Part shown: positions 38,274-48,420 of the stretch, one piece after another
How positions within the stretch are numbered: the stretch's first letter is position 1
How the letters are laid out: the number at the start of each line of letters is the position of its first letter
From: Bugula neritina
Taxonomy: Eukaryota; Bryozoa; Gymnolaemata; Cheilostomatida; Bugulidae
DNA length: 64,000 nucleotides
Assembly (NCBI GenBank): GCA_964035545.1
Contig: OZ037766.1
Span: 19,557,581 to 19,621,580 of the forward strand
Reading direction: 5' to 3'
The notes under the pieces: generated by a model
The model's input: the letters and a program-made list of their open reading frames with translations, nothing else
The model's database searches: none
What the model was told of the DNA's origin: nothing
Made by a program: the position numbers and the translations under genes

Positions 38274-41200
38274 ATGGCTACCAGAGCACCTTCATCATTT
38301 GACTTCACTAACCCAAGTGGATGGGGTGAGTGGATACGAAGATATAGCAGATATCACAATGTAACAAAAATGTCAAAAGAAGCTGACGACTTACAAATAG
38401 ACAGTCTATTATATACGATGGGAGAAGCAGCCGAGGACATTTTTATACAGCTACCACTCACAAATGATGACAGAAAGAAATATGATAAGGTAAAGGAAGC
38501 ATTTGACACATATTTCAAACCTAGGACAAACAAGGCACATCACATTGTGCAGTTCAATGGAAGAACTCAGGAACCTAATGAAAACAATGAGGAGTATATC
38601 AGGGCACTATACTCTTTAGCACAACATTGCGAATTTGGCAATGCCGTAAATGATAACATTAAATATAGATTGCTGACAGGGATAAAAGACAAGGCTCTGT
38701 CAATTGAGCTACAGCAACTGACAGAAGATCAGTTAACGCTAGAAAACGTAACACAACGCATGAGAGCCAAGGAGATAATACAGAGAAACCTTGCGAGTGC
38801 TGCACCAGAGCAACCAGCAGATGTAGATGCGATAAGGAAAAGATATTACTCAAACAATTTTCAGCCAAAAAAACATACAATGGATATTATTAACAACTGC
38901 CATAGCTGCGGATCTAGTCACAGAAGGAGACACTGCCCAGCGTATGGAAAATCCTGTAACAAATGTGGTAAATTTAATAACTTTGCTAAGGTATGTAGAT
39001 CTAAGGCTATAACGAAATCTACAACTAATGCTGTACAAGTACCAGATGCTACTACAGATGTCAATGAGGAACCATGCATGTTTAATGTAGGATTATGTAG
39101 CAATGTTAAGCTTAATGCATGCAATTCGTCAGTTTGGTTTGAAAATTTTGTTTTTGGTAAAACTAAGGTTGCCATGAAAGTTGATACAGGTGCACAAGTT
39201 AATGTTTTGACAAGAGATATTTTTGAAAATCTTGATGTAAGTAGGGAACTTAGAAAAGCTGGTACAAAGCTCACAGGCTACACTGGTCATGTTATTCCAG
39301 TAGATGGAGTCGTAGAACTGCCATTCAGTTTTAGGGGTAAAACCTACAAATCTGAGTTCTATGTAACCACTGCTAAAAACACACCTCTTTTGGGCTTGCC
39401 CACCATCAATGAGCTTGGTCTAATAGGAATAGATCAGGTAGAGCAAGTAGATACTGATAGCAGTAAGTTGATAGTTGAAGAATTCAAGGATGTTTTTGAG
39501 GGGTTTGGAAAATTAGACATAGAACACCACATTACACTAAGACCTGAAGCTAAGCCAGTAGTATGTAATGTTAGACCTGTTCCCATAAATGTAAAACCAA
39601 AGCTAAAAGCAGAGCTTGATAGGCTTGAGAAATTAGAAATTATTCAAAAATGCAATGAGCCTTCAGATTGGGTTTCACCCATTGTAGTAGCGGAAAAGCC
39701 TAACAACCAAATAAGGCTTTGCTTAGATCCTAGGCTGTTGAACAAAGAGATCATGAGAGAGCACTATAAGTTGCCTACAACTACAGAGATATACAGCAGG
39801 ATAGGCCAGTCAAAATTCTTTAGTACTCTAGATGCTACAAATGGTTTTCACCAGATACCACTTGATGTAGAAAGTTGTAAATTGACAACATTTATTACAC
39901 CCTATGGGCGTTACAACTACAAACGACTGCCGTTCGGGTTAAATTCAAGTGCTGAGGTTTTTCATAAAACAATGTGTCAAAAACTAGGTGATATAGAGGG
40001 AATTGAAATCTATATTGATGATTTGCTAATCCATGCACCTACTAAAGAGATTCATGACCGAAGGCTTAGGGAAGTTTTGTTGAGATGCCGTGAGATAAAT
40101 CTAAAATTAAACCCTGAGAAGTGTGCTATAGGTAGACAAGTAGTTAACTTTCTAGGCCATGAAATTTCAGGTGATGGAATTTTGCCAAAAAGAAATAGGG
40201 CTAAAGCAATTCAGGAAATGCTGACTCCCACATGCAAAAATGATGTTCAACGATTTCTTGGGTTTGTTAATTATATGGGAAAATTCTGCCCTGATTTGGC
40301 AAATGAAACACAACCATTGCGACAGCTGTTGAAAAAGAATACAACTTTTATTTGGGAAAAGGCACACAATAATGCATTTGTTAAAATTAAGCAACTTGTC
40401 TCAAATGCACCACTTTTGAAGCATTTTAATTCTGATGAAGAAATAACACTGCAAGTGGATGCTAGTTCATTTAGCTTGGGGGCAGTTTTAATGCAAAAAG
40501 GCCAACCAGTGGAATTTGCAGCCAAGTCATTAACTGACACTCAGAAGCGCTATGTACAAATAGAAAAGGAATTGTTAGCAGTGTTGTTTGGCTGTAGGAA
40601 GTTTCATTATTATGTCTATGGAGGTAGCAAATTTTTTGTGCAAACTGACCACAAGCCTTTACTAGGCATAGTGGAGAAAAACATAGAGGACACAAATCCT
40701 AGAATTAGGAGAATGCTGCTTGAGTTAATGTCCTACGATTTCAAATTAGTGTACAAGAAAGGTAATGAAATGTACATAGCTGATATGCTGAGTAGAGCAT
40801 CATACCCTGACATAGATACATCTGTAAATGTTGCTGAATTTGATCCTATGAACAAGTTGCCTGAAATGATATTTTGTTCTGACCAAGCTAAAGCAGAATA
40901 CAAACAAGCAGTTTTGAGCGACAGAGAGCTACAGGCACTCAAACTATTGGTAATTAATGGATGGCCGCCATATAGGAAATCGTGCAGCTTTGTTGGAAGA
41001 AAATATTGGCCATGGCGTAATGAAATTGGAATTTGTGATGAATTTCTATTTGTTGGTTCAAAGCTGATAGTACCAATGTCAAAACAAACAGAAATTTTGC
41101 AAAAATTACATAAGTCACATCAAGGCATTGTGAAAACAAAGGCATTGGCAAAAACAGTGGTGTTTTGGCCTGGAATAAACAATCAAATTGAGGAAATGAT

Positions 41201-42209
41201 TCAGTCATGCGTGCAATGTAGGGAAAACATTGAGCAGCAATGTAGGCAGCCAATGATGGCTAGTGAGATACCTAAATATCCTTTTCATACAGTAGCAGCT
41301 GACTTGTTTTCTTTGGACGGAAATGATTTCATGTTAATTGTTGATTACTTTAGCAAGTGGTTAATTATTGAGCCATTAAAGACGACAACAAGCTCATCAG
41401 TGATTCAGTGTTTTGAGAAAACATTTGCTGATTTTGGGGTTGCATGTGTACTTAGAAGTGATAATGGGCCCCAGTTTACTAGTCAACAATTCAAAATATT
41501 TTTGAATGAACAAGGCATTGAGCATTTGACATCTTCACCAGGGTATCCACAAAGTAATGGGTGTGCAGAAAGGTACGTTAGGACTGCAAAAGCTTTACTA
41601 AAAAAATGCAAAGCTGAAGGCAAAACATTTTATGGTGGTTTGAGAAATTTGAGAAACACTCCAATAAGTGATAAAATACCATCGCCAGCTGTACTACTAC
41701 AAGGTAGAGTGCTGCCAGACACTCTTCCTAGAGATTTGAAAACGCTTTTTCCAAATAGCTATGACAAACAGATAATTCAAAATAAATTTGAGATTGTCAA
41801 ATCTACGCAGAAATTAAATTATGACAGACATGCTAAATTTGAACTTTCAGTTTTAAAACCTGGTCAGAGAGTTCGTGCAAAAATTAATGATAAGTGGATT
41901 TTGGAAAAAATTCAGAAACAAGACCTGACTGGTCCAAGGTCATACTGGGTAGTAACCGACGAGAATAAATTGTACCGTAGAACTAGAGGGGATATAACTT
42001 TAACAAATGAGCCTCAACAAATACCTACTCCTGTATTGCCCCCTATGCACAGATCTATCCCTGCCATACCTGGCCCTCCTATAGATCAAGCTGATGATTC
42101 AAACAGTTCACAATCTGAAAATAGTTCGAATGTAAATCCTCCAGGTGCATATAGAACTCAGAGAGGAAGGTTAGTTAGAAAACCAGAGAGATTAGGTTAT
42201 GACATGTAG
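38274..42209 (+). CDS. Gag-Pol polyprotein of the Ty3/Gypsy element, 1311 aa
   Basis: Gag and Pol are fused in one frame with no frameshift or stop, starting 34 nt after the LTR. Domains in order (approximate residues): retrotransposon Gag (20-190), two zinc-knuckle-like Cys/His clusters (about 210-240, CHSCGSSHRRRHC then CNKCGKFNNFAKVC), aspartic protease (VDTGAQV, about 302), reverse transcriptase (LDATNGFHQIPL; catalytic YIDD, about 580), RNase H (QVDASSFSLGAVL, about 727), integrase H2C2 finger (HKSHQG...CVQC, about 944-980) and core with DD35E (AADLF about 1008, SDNGPQF about 1062, CAERY about 1097), then a GPY/F-like GPRSYWV tail. The RT-RNaseH-integrase order places it in Ty3/Gypsy. 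There is no chromodomain. The product would form virus-like particles in the cytoplasm and insert cDNA in the nucleus. All catalytic residues seen are intact. Confidence 0.97.
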   Translation: MATRAPSSFDFTNPSGWGEWIRRYSRYHNVTKMSKEADDLQIDSLLYTMGEAAEDIFIQLPLTNDDRKKYDKVKEAFDTYFKPRTNKAHHIVQFNGRTQEPNENNEEYIRALYSLAQHCEFGNAVNDNIKYRLLTGIKDKALSIELQQLTEDQLTLENVTQRMRAKEIIQRNLASAAPEQPADVDAIRKRYYSNNFQPKKHTMDIINNCHSCGSSHRRRHCPAYGKSCNKCGKFNNFAKVCRSKAITKSTTNAVQVPDATTDVNEEPCMFNVGLCSNVKLNACNSSVWFENFVFGKTKVAMKVDTGAQVNVLTRDIFENLDVSRELRKAGTKLTGYTGHVIPVDGVVELPFSFRGKTYKSEFYVTTAKNTPLLGLPTINELGLIGIDQVEQVDTDSSKLIVEEFKDVFEGFGKLDIEHHITLRPEAKPVVCNVRPVPINVKPKLKAELDRLEKLEIIQKCNEPSDWVSPIVVAEKPNNQIRLCLDPRLLNKEIMREHYKLPTTTEIYSRIGQSKFFSTLDATNGFHQIPLDVESCKLTTFITPYGRYNYKRLPFGLNSSAEVFHKTMCQKLGDIEGIEIYIDDLLIHAPTKEIHDRRLREVLLRCREINLKLNPEKCAIGRQVVNFLGHEISGDGILPKRNRAKAIQEMLTPTCKNDVQRFLGFVNYMGKFCPDLANETQPLRQLLKKNTTFIWEKAHNNAFVKIKQLVSNAPLLKHFNSDEEITLQVDASSFSLGAVLMQKGQPVEFAAKSLTDTQKRYVQIEKELLAVLFGCRKFHYYVYGGSKFFVQTDHKPLLGIVEKNIEDTNPRIRRMLLELMSYDFKLVYKKGNEMYIADMLSRASYPDIDTSVNVAEFDPMNKLPEMIFCSDQAKAEYKQAVLSDRELQALKLLVINGWPPYRKSCSFVGRKYWPWRNEIGICDEFLFVGSKLIVPMSKQTEILQKLHKSHQGIVKTKALAKTVVFWPGINNQIEEMIQSCVQCRENIEQQCRQPMMASEIPKYPFHTVAADLFSLDGNDFMLIVDYFSKWLIIEPLKTTTSSSVIQCFEKTFADFGVACVLRSDNGPQFTSQQFKIFLNEQGIEHLTSSPGYPQSNGCAERYVRTAKALLKKCKAEGKTFYGGLRNLRNTPISDKIPSPAVLLQGRVLPDTLPRDLKTLFPNSYDKQIIQNKFEIVKSTQKLNYDRHAKFELSVLKPGQRVRAKINDKWILEKIQKQDLTGPRSYWVVTDENKLYRRTRGDITLTNEPQQIPTPVLPPMHRSIPAIPGPPIDQADDSNSSQSENSSNVNPPGAYRTQRGRLVRKPERLGYDM

Positions 42210-42393
42210 AATTAACAATAACATGCCATGGGTAGTAGCTGAGGTTTGCACCAGCACCTAGCAATTAATAGCATGCAGAGTTTGTATTCATTTATTATGT
42301 CATTATAATCATTAGTGAGAATTAGTTTAGTTGCATGCCAACTTTTCATCATGCTTATACTGTTGTTTTATGCTTTTCTATTATAAAACATTT

Positions 42394-42405
42394 AGAAAGG
42401 GGAGA
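42394..42405 (+). promoter_or_regulatory. Polypurine tract
   Basis: AGAAAGGGGAGA directly abuts the TG of the 3' LTR, the expected primer for plus-strand DNA. Confidence 0.9.
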
Positions 42406-42666
42406 TGTAGTATAATGTTGTTTACAATTGCTGAGTTATTTATATACTTAACAGTAATATGCTATTAATACATATGATGTCGTAGATTTGTGATTCATTC
42501 CTATGTTATATATATATACCTTACACTTATGATCAGCACCAGTTCTTTCTATGCTGTCAAGCTGTATACTTTATACCTTACAATAATAAACGTCACGATA
42601 CATTATTCCAATGGTCTCATCTTAATTATTACCCACGCAAACGTACAACAAACAAGAAACATTACA
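42406..42666 (+). repeat. 3' LTR
   Basis: Same length as the 5' LTR. The three differences are T/C near position 57 and two changes in the ATGACCAGCAGCAG block (ATGATCAGCACCAG here). Confidence 0.96.
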
Positions 42667-42924
42667 GTCTCAAAGCTGGGCAATAACCTAAAGTTGCAAA
42701 GATATCTCATTTACAACAGATATTGACAATAGCTTGACAGTGTGGGGCTAGTTGAACCACATTACAGCTGCTAGGTATAATGGGGCACTAACACCAATTC
42801 TTTGGGCATAGTGGCCCTTTCTGAGCAAGCGATGGATTCTTCCTATTGGGAACTGAATTCCAGCTTTAGATGATCTACTTTTGTGCTTTCTCTTTGTTTT
42901 GCTCTCTTTACCTCTTCCAGACAT
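42667..42924 (-). pseudogene. Histone H2A pseudogene, split by the LTR element
   Basis: From ATG 42924 the minus strand reads [20 protein letters not shown], then [20 protein letters not shown] and [15 protein letters not shown]. This is a clear H2A N-terminal half, with the conserved [13 protein letters not shown] core and APxYLAAVM. After AAVM the frame decays into stops, with a weak echo of RHLQLAI (ISLQL). The docking domain and C-terminal tail are lost or displaced: a possible tail lies at 37940-37978, beyond the LTR element. Substitutions at normally fixed sites ([11 protein letters not shown]) show relaxed constraint. There are no introns, as usual for replication-dependent histones. 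A histone-type promoter precedes it, so it was a genomic gene copy rather than a processed one. Confidence 0.88.
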
Positions 42925-43035
42925 GCTTAATAAGCATACTATTTTACAGTAGCTATAGAGAGTGAGTGATGGACTTGAATGGCTTCAATCTGTATTTATA
43001 CCTATAAGAGTAGTCTCAAACTAACCAATCAGAAA
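42925..43035 (-). promoter_or_regulatory. Histone-type promoter of the H2A pseudogene
   Basis: On the minus strand, upstream of ATG 42924, a TATAAATA box lies at about 42993-43000 and CTGATTGG (inverted CCAAT) at about 43025-43032. This compact CCAAT-TATA-leader spacing is typical of animal histone genes. Confidence 0.7.
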
Positions 43036-43515
43036 GGGTTGAGTGATAATAATGTTTCATAATTACAAACTTATAAGGCAAGTATCATGAAACAACAACT
43101 TCTAATGCTTTAATTGGTGCCTATGCAAGACATAATATGATGAGAGATTTGACATTATAATATGACTTACTGAATGTTGCATGTTATACATATAGACAGA
43201 TCAGGTTTTGTCACTCAATTTCCTGTCTATGCAGTTTAATAATTTAGATTACACACACGCACACACGCACACACGCACACACGCACACGCACGTGCCTGC
43301 TTATTATAGCCAGTATTTTCACAGTAATAGTATGACTATGAGTATGAGTAATAGTATGACTATGGTCTATGAGTATCAGTATGACTAGGAGTATTGTAGT
43401 GGCTGTGGCAAGTACACCCCCAACCTCTCCTATATAAGTACTTGCAGCAGAACTGTGACATTGTATTATGTTATGAAGAATTATAAAGTTCCTAGAGACC
43501 ACAACTCCATTAACG
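43036..43515. other. Intergenic spacer with simple repeats
   Basis: Holds ACACACGC tandem units at 43250-43292 and AGTATGACTATG units at 43325-43400. No divergent H2B gene, which often pairs with H2A, is visible. Confidence 0.5.
43250..43292. repeat. ACACACGC microsatellite
   Basis: About five 8-bp units, CpG-containing, ending in CACGCACGTGC. Confidence 0.9.
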
Positions 43516-46500
43516 ATGCCGGGATTCCATGCGGCACCGCATCACTCCTTACGGTGACACTGCCGGAACCTCCTACCGGCCAATCAGGACCAACTTGTCA
43601 GATATAAACAGCACCTTCTCGCGCCCAGCCTGAGCCAAAGAATAACTATCACATAGACTAGGAAAATATTGTGTAGCTGTTCTATAATTGTATATTCTTT
43701 TGTAACTATTGATGACTTTGTTTTTTATCTAATTAGTTTTAAAAATATATTTTCTATAAACACCAACTACTTCGGTTTCTCTCACAACCTCACAGTAAAC
43801 CATGCAGCAGTAACTTGTGTGTACAATAATAACCCACACTCTGGTAGTGCATAAAACTGCAACAGTGATAGCAGCAGTGGGATAACTGTATGTCGATGCG
43901 ACTGCTATCTGGATAAGAAGAAGGGATCACAATGGTGGAACCTGACACCAAAAACGTGGAGGGGTGAGGAGGCCTCGAGGAGGCCGGAGGACATGCGGAA
44001 CTTTTGCAATAGAGTGAAGGTGAGCTCGCAGAATGTAATGTTCTTAGAAATCCAGTACCGTTTTCACCGGTAATGAGGACGCAGAACAATTCATTCAAGA
44101 GTTCAGTTCAGTGGCGTAGCCGTCACCCAGTGGCCACCTGGAGTTGCCCTGTTACAATTGCTGCTGGCGTTAGCAGATAAGGCTAAACCCTATGGATTAG
44201 GACCCAATGTTGACAGCATCTTCGCCACTCTACAAACTCGATTTGACTAATGAGCTGTTGACACCAGAAGTCGCTTGCAAGAGTTGAGGTGCGAATCGCG
44301 CACTCCTCTGCAAGAACACACTGCCACGGTTAAAAGGTTGGCACAAATCGTGAACAGCAAATTGTCGCCAGCCAACCGTCAGCGTTACACCTTCAATGTA
44401 TTTGTACAGTCGTTGAACAACCAATTTCTGACAACTGGAGTCAAAACAGTCAAAGATGCACTGCGAAACGGTGAGGCTTACTTGTTGGCTGTACAGCTAC
44501 ACAAGAGCCATGTGAGTTCTCGTCAGGTCGAAACAGAGCTAACCTGAACAAACAGCTCACGTAGCTGCCACTACCGCCAGTTCCCCTATAACCTTTGAAA
44601 TTGCTCGCATGACCGATGTAGTTGAGAAACAGGTGGCGGCACAGATGATAGGCCCTGCTCACAAACTTCAGGGGGCAGGGGTGAGACTGCCTCCGAGACA
44701 GACTACCATTTGCTGGAGATGTGGTAATCACGGACACCTCCGCAGGAAGTGCCCACTGGCGCGTAGGGAGTTAAATCACCACGGCCCGCGGGCTTATCTG
44801 CTAACTGCGGGCCGGAGATATAATTCCATTCTTGTTGGAATGGCCCGTCATCTGTTTACGGACACCGTGGGCACTCCTCACAGAGTGGCAAGTGTCATAC
44901 AACTGGCCTGCTACCTGCTACCTCCATTTGGGCACTCCAGAACCGTTTTGATGGATTGCGAAAGATAGAGTCTGACGGTGAGGGTAGGCAGGGCCTAGAG
45001 TCTGCAATGACGCCACTGCAAACCCAGAGACCTCCTCGTACCCATCGAGCGCAGGCTCAGCTCAAGCTCAAAGCTAAAGAGTTGTCACCTAGAAAAACTG
45101 AGTGCACTAAGAGAGTTAGAGTACAGCCCTGCAGTTTCAGCTTTTTCTTGCCTGAGGAAGTAGCCAGCAAAGCTGTCTCTCTTTTGCTAGATTTAGGGTG
45201 TACTACGAACCTCTTAAGCCGCGGCTCTTTGACACACTCAGCGCTAGAGAGAAGGCTGGCCTGGGGTCGTATCAAGGAGAACATGGCACGTCGGCAAACG
45301 AGTCATATATTCCTTTCTATGGCATTGTTGAGTTGACTGGTAGAGTCCGTGATCAGGCAATCTAAGAGATGTTTATCGTCAATTAGCTTAAGGAGGACGC
45401 TATCCTTGAGATGTCATTTTTGATGCGACACAAGTGCCAAATTGGCTTTAGCAAGTCGGCAGTGGTTATGGCTGAGCGAAAGCTCGCTTGTGTCAATAGG
45501 TTCTGTTGTCCGCTTGTGGGGAGGGGGGCAGGTAGTGTGGAGTTGCATGAAAACTAGGCACTCTCACGCCACGACTCACTGCAGGGTGAATTGTTGATGG
45601 ATCTTCGGACTAGGAACTAGGAGTGGTGAAGAGGGCTCACGAAAGGATCCAACTTGCAAATAGCCTGAACCGGCTAGACATGCGAGGGGAGATCTTGGTG
45701 CAGTGTGTAAACCTCTTCATGGAGCCTGTAGTGCTGCCAGCTGGGTCCATAGTGGGCAAGTTTTCCTTTATTCAAAAAAGAGACGTGGGGCCATCGTTGG
45801 GGGAGACGGCGGGGCCCCCTTGACAACCACCTACGAGTGATCCGGGACCGGTCCCAGACCACTTTATAGACTTGTACGATGGAGCCTGTCAAGACTGCAT
45901 GAGGGAACAGGAATGCCTGGTAATGGCGCAGTTACTCCGTGAAAACAACGTGTTTAGCAGTGGAGACCATGATGTGGTTCTGATGAAGGCTGTCTGTCAT
46001 AAGATTTTCCTGGCTGCAGAGACAGTCTCGATCCGGCAATCTACACGCAGGTTGAGACCAGAGAAGGAGGTGAGCCAACAAATCCGCAATCTTCTGGACC
46101 GCGACTTAATAAAGCCAGCACATAGTGCATGGAGCTCGCCAGTCGTTATGGTTTGGAAGAAAGACAAGAGTTGGCAGTTCTGTGTGGATTACCACAAGCT
46201 AAACAGCGTGACCATACAGGACGCATATCCCCTTCTCCGCATTGATGAATCACTGGGCGCCCTGGCTTGTAGCGAGTACTTCAGTACTTTAGACTTGCTT
46301 AGCAAATACTGGCAGTACTGAGTCCTGACACCCAGAACAAGGTTGCATTTATAACACGGAAATGCTCTGGAAATGGAAGGTGCTGCTGTTTGGACTGACC
46401 TCATCTCCGGCCATTTTCCAAAGACTCATGGAGCAGGTTCTCAGTGGGCTCTACTGGAAGACCCTGTTCAACTACCTTGATGACGTCATCGTGATCTTCC

Positions 46501-46938
46501 GAGACTTCTTGACTAATGTCAGTCGTCTGTAGGAGGTTTTCGACAAACTCCGAGGTGCCGGTCTGAAGCTAGAACTCTCTAAGTGTGATCTGTTATAGTC
46601 GGAGGTTAAGTACCTGAGTCATGTCGTGGGCCTCAACAGAGTGGGGACTGACCGGAACCTTCCACTGGCCAATCAATCTCAACCCTCCGGATATAAACAG
46701 GGCCTTCCGGCACCCAGCCTCAGTTGGAGAATAACTGTTACATAGACTAAGATAATACTGTGTAGTTGTTTTATATGTACTTATTCCCTTGCAATTATTT
46801 GATGAATTGTTGGCTTAAAATATACTTATATTCCATAAACGTCAACTATTTCGGTTTTTCTCACAACCTCAGTAAGCCATGCAGCAGTGATTGTGTGAAC
46901 AATAATACCCCACTCTAGTAGTGCATAAAACTACAACA
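43516..46938 (+). mobile_element. Decayed Gypsy-type element with deleted RNase H and integrase
   Basis: The 5' LTR (about 43516-43864) and 5'-truncated 3' LTR (about 46649-46938) share the CCTCAGTAA and ATGCAGCAGT blocks, TATAAACAG and the end ATAAAACTRCAACA. Between them lie: gag with early stops (start 43932), FVQSLNNQFLTTGVKTVKDA, zinc knuckle CWRCGNHGHLRRKC (about 44713), a degraded protease LLLDLGCTTNLLSRG (the usual LxDTG is LDLG), the linker IQLANSLNRLDMRGEILVQC, and reverse transcriptase VVMVWKKDKSWQFCVDYHKL, then NYLDDVIVIF (about 46470, YLDD). The reverse transcriptase stops at VKYLSHVVGLN and the sequence enters the LTR directly, so RNase H and integrase were deleted in one event. 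Many stops; dead. Confidence 0.9.
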
Positions 46939-47064
46939 ATATATACATGAAAATCTATATGATATTGTATACATTGAACTATAAGGTTATAGTTGATAGT
47001 TTCAGTTCAGTGATTGTATATATAATTTTTGTCAGTGTCAAACCCCTGTTTGGTCATGGTTTCG

Positions 47065-47465
47065 CTGAACACCTATTGGTTAAAGTCACATATGGGATCA
47101 ATCTTTGTGTGAACTTCTGAACATAACTGGGTAGACTGAACAGTTTAGAGTTTTTACAATAAAAAGTGAGAAAAGCATTTATAATCATCTGAACTTTCTT
47201 TTGTTTTTATAAAAAGAATTGGCTTTAACAATTCCAAGATAGTTAACCAATTTACAAAACTGTCGAGAGAAGACAACTCCTGATTCATTTTGAGCGCTTG
47301 GAAAACTGTTGTGGCTAACTGAGCGCGCAGAACAATCTAAAGTTTTTACAGAATAATTAGGGCCCTTAGCCCTTTACACCTTTCAATTTCTAAAAAAAGT
47401 TGTGCTGCCTACCCCCCCCCCCCAGAGTGTAATGAGTGAAAAATAATTGGATGTTACTTCTAAAC
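47065..47465 (-). repeat. Dispersed repeat, copy 2 (inverted)
   Basis: Reverse complement of 20123-20523 across its length. It includes a run of about twelve C at 47411-47422 that is absent from copy 1. Confidence 0.82.
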
Positions 47466-48235
47466 TACATGCTATTGTAAACTATTCACCCACCAGGCCC
47501 CTTTAATACAAATAAGTTTAAGCATGGTTGTGGAGCTTTGAGCACTGCTTGCGCTGTCTCTGGGAGAAAATATTGCTTAATAGGCCTGTAATCAGCTGCC
47601 TTGTGTTGTCTTTGAAAGGCTACACAGCACTTATTGCTATATACATCATGATTTAATAAAAAGGTATTGCAGATATTTTTTCAACTTCATTCATTAGTAG
47701 ATTTCATACATTGTGCATATTTTTAAGTCAATTTAGCAATCTCTATACTTGAAAACTTAAGTATAAACATTCAAAATTAGATAGTTGCTTTACTTATCAT
47801 ATGATGTAATTTTCTCATTTCAACATGGGATATAAGAAACTGGTAATGCTAAATTGCCAATTGGCTAGAATAGTTTAATGGCTTGACTGGAACTTGAAGT
47901 CATATATTCTGTAATTAAACAATTGTTCGACTTGACATCAGCTCTAAAATTTTCTAAACAAAATGTTTTTACACTCAAAAATAATTTCCTATAATGTTGA
48001 AGACAGAAATGTGCCAAAGCAATGCCATGGCTCATTTAAAGGACACCTTCATATATATAGCCTAGAGTCACTTGCGCTTTCTGGCTTGAGTTTATGCACC
48101 TTTTAATTATGCTTTAGTAAAAACATAAGTTTTGGCTATTGCAAAGGTGTGCACCACCATGGTACTCTGTTTGGTGCTGATGAGGGGACAAATCCCAAAA
48201 CAACTGCCGTACACAAATTGATGTATATAAACACA
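47466..48235. other. No feature recognised
   Basis: AT-rich, non-coding by eye. Confidence 0.35.
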
Positions 48236-48236
48236 C

Positions 48237-48420
<184 letters not shown>

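Larger units (their letters stand above)
37979..42666 (+). mobile_element. Intact Ty3/Gypsy LTR retrotransposon, 4.69 kb
   Basis: Complete element: 261-bp LTRs at 37979-38239 and 42406-42666, both TG...CA; target duplication GTCTC at 37974-37978 and 42667-42671; primer-binding site directly after the 5' LTR; polypurine tract directly before the 3' LTR; one uninterrupted Gag-Pol frame. The LTRs differ at three positions (98.9% identity), so insertion was recent. No env frame and no room for one. It landed in older repeats and apparently in an H2A pseudogene. It is the only intact autonomous-looking transposon in the window. Confidence 0.97.

Noticed and set aside
38659-41253. Several antisense ORFs across the Gag-Pol frame
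   Set aside because: Shadows of a long conserved coding frame on the plus strand.
42490-42726. Small ORFs inside both LTRs
   Set aside because: The same frame occurs in both LTR copies because they are repeats; it overlaps promoter and poly(A) signals.
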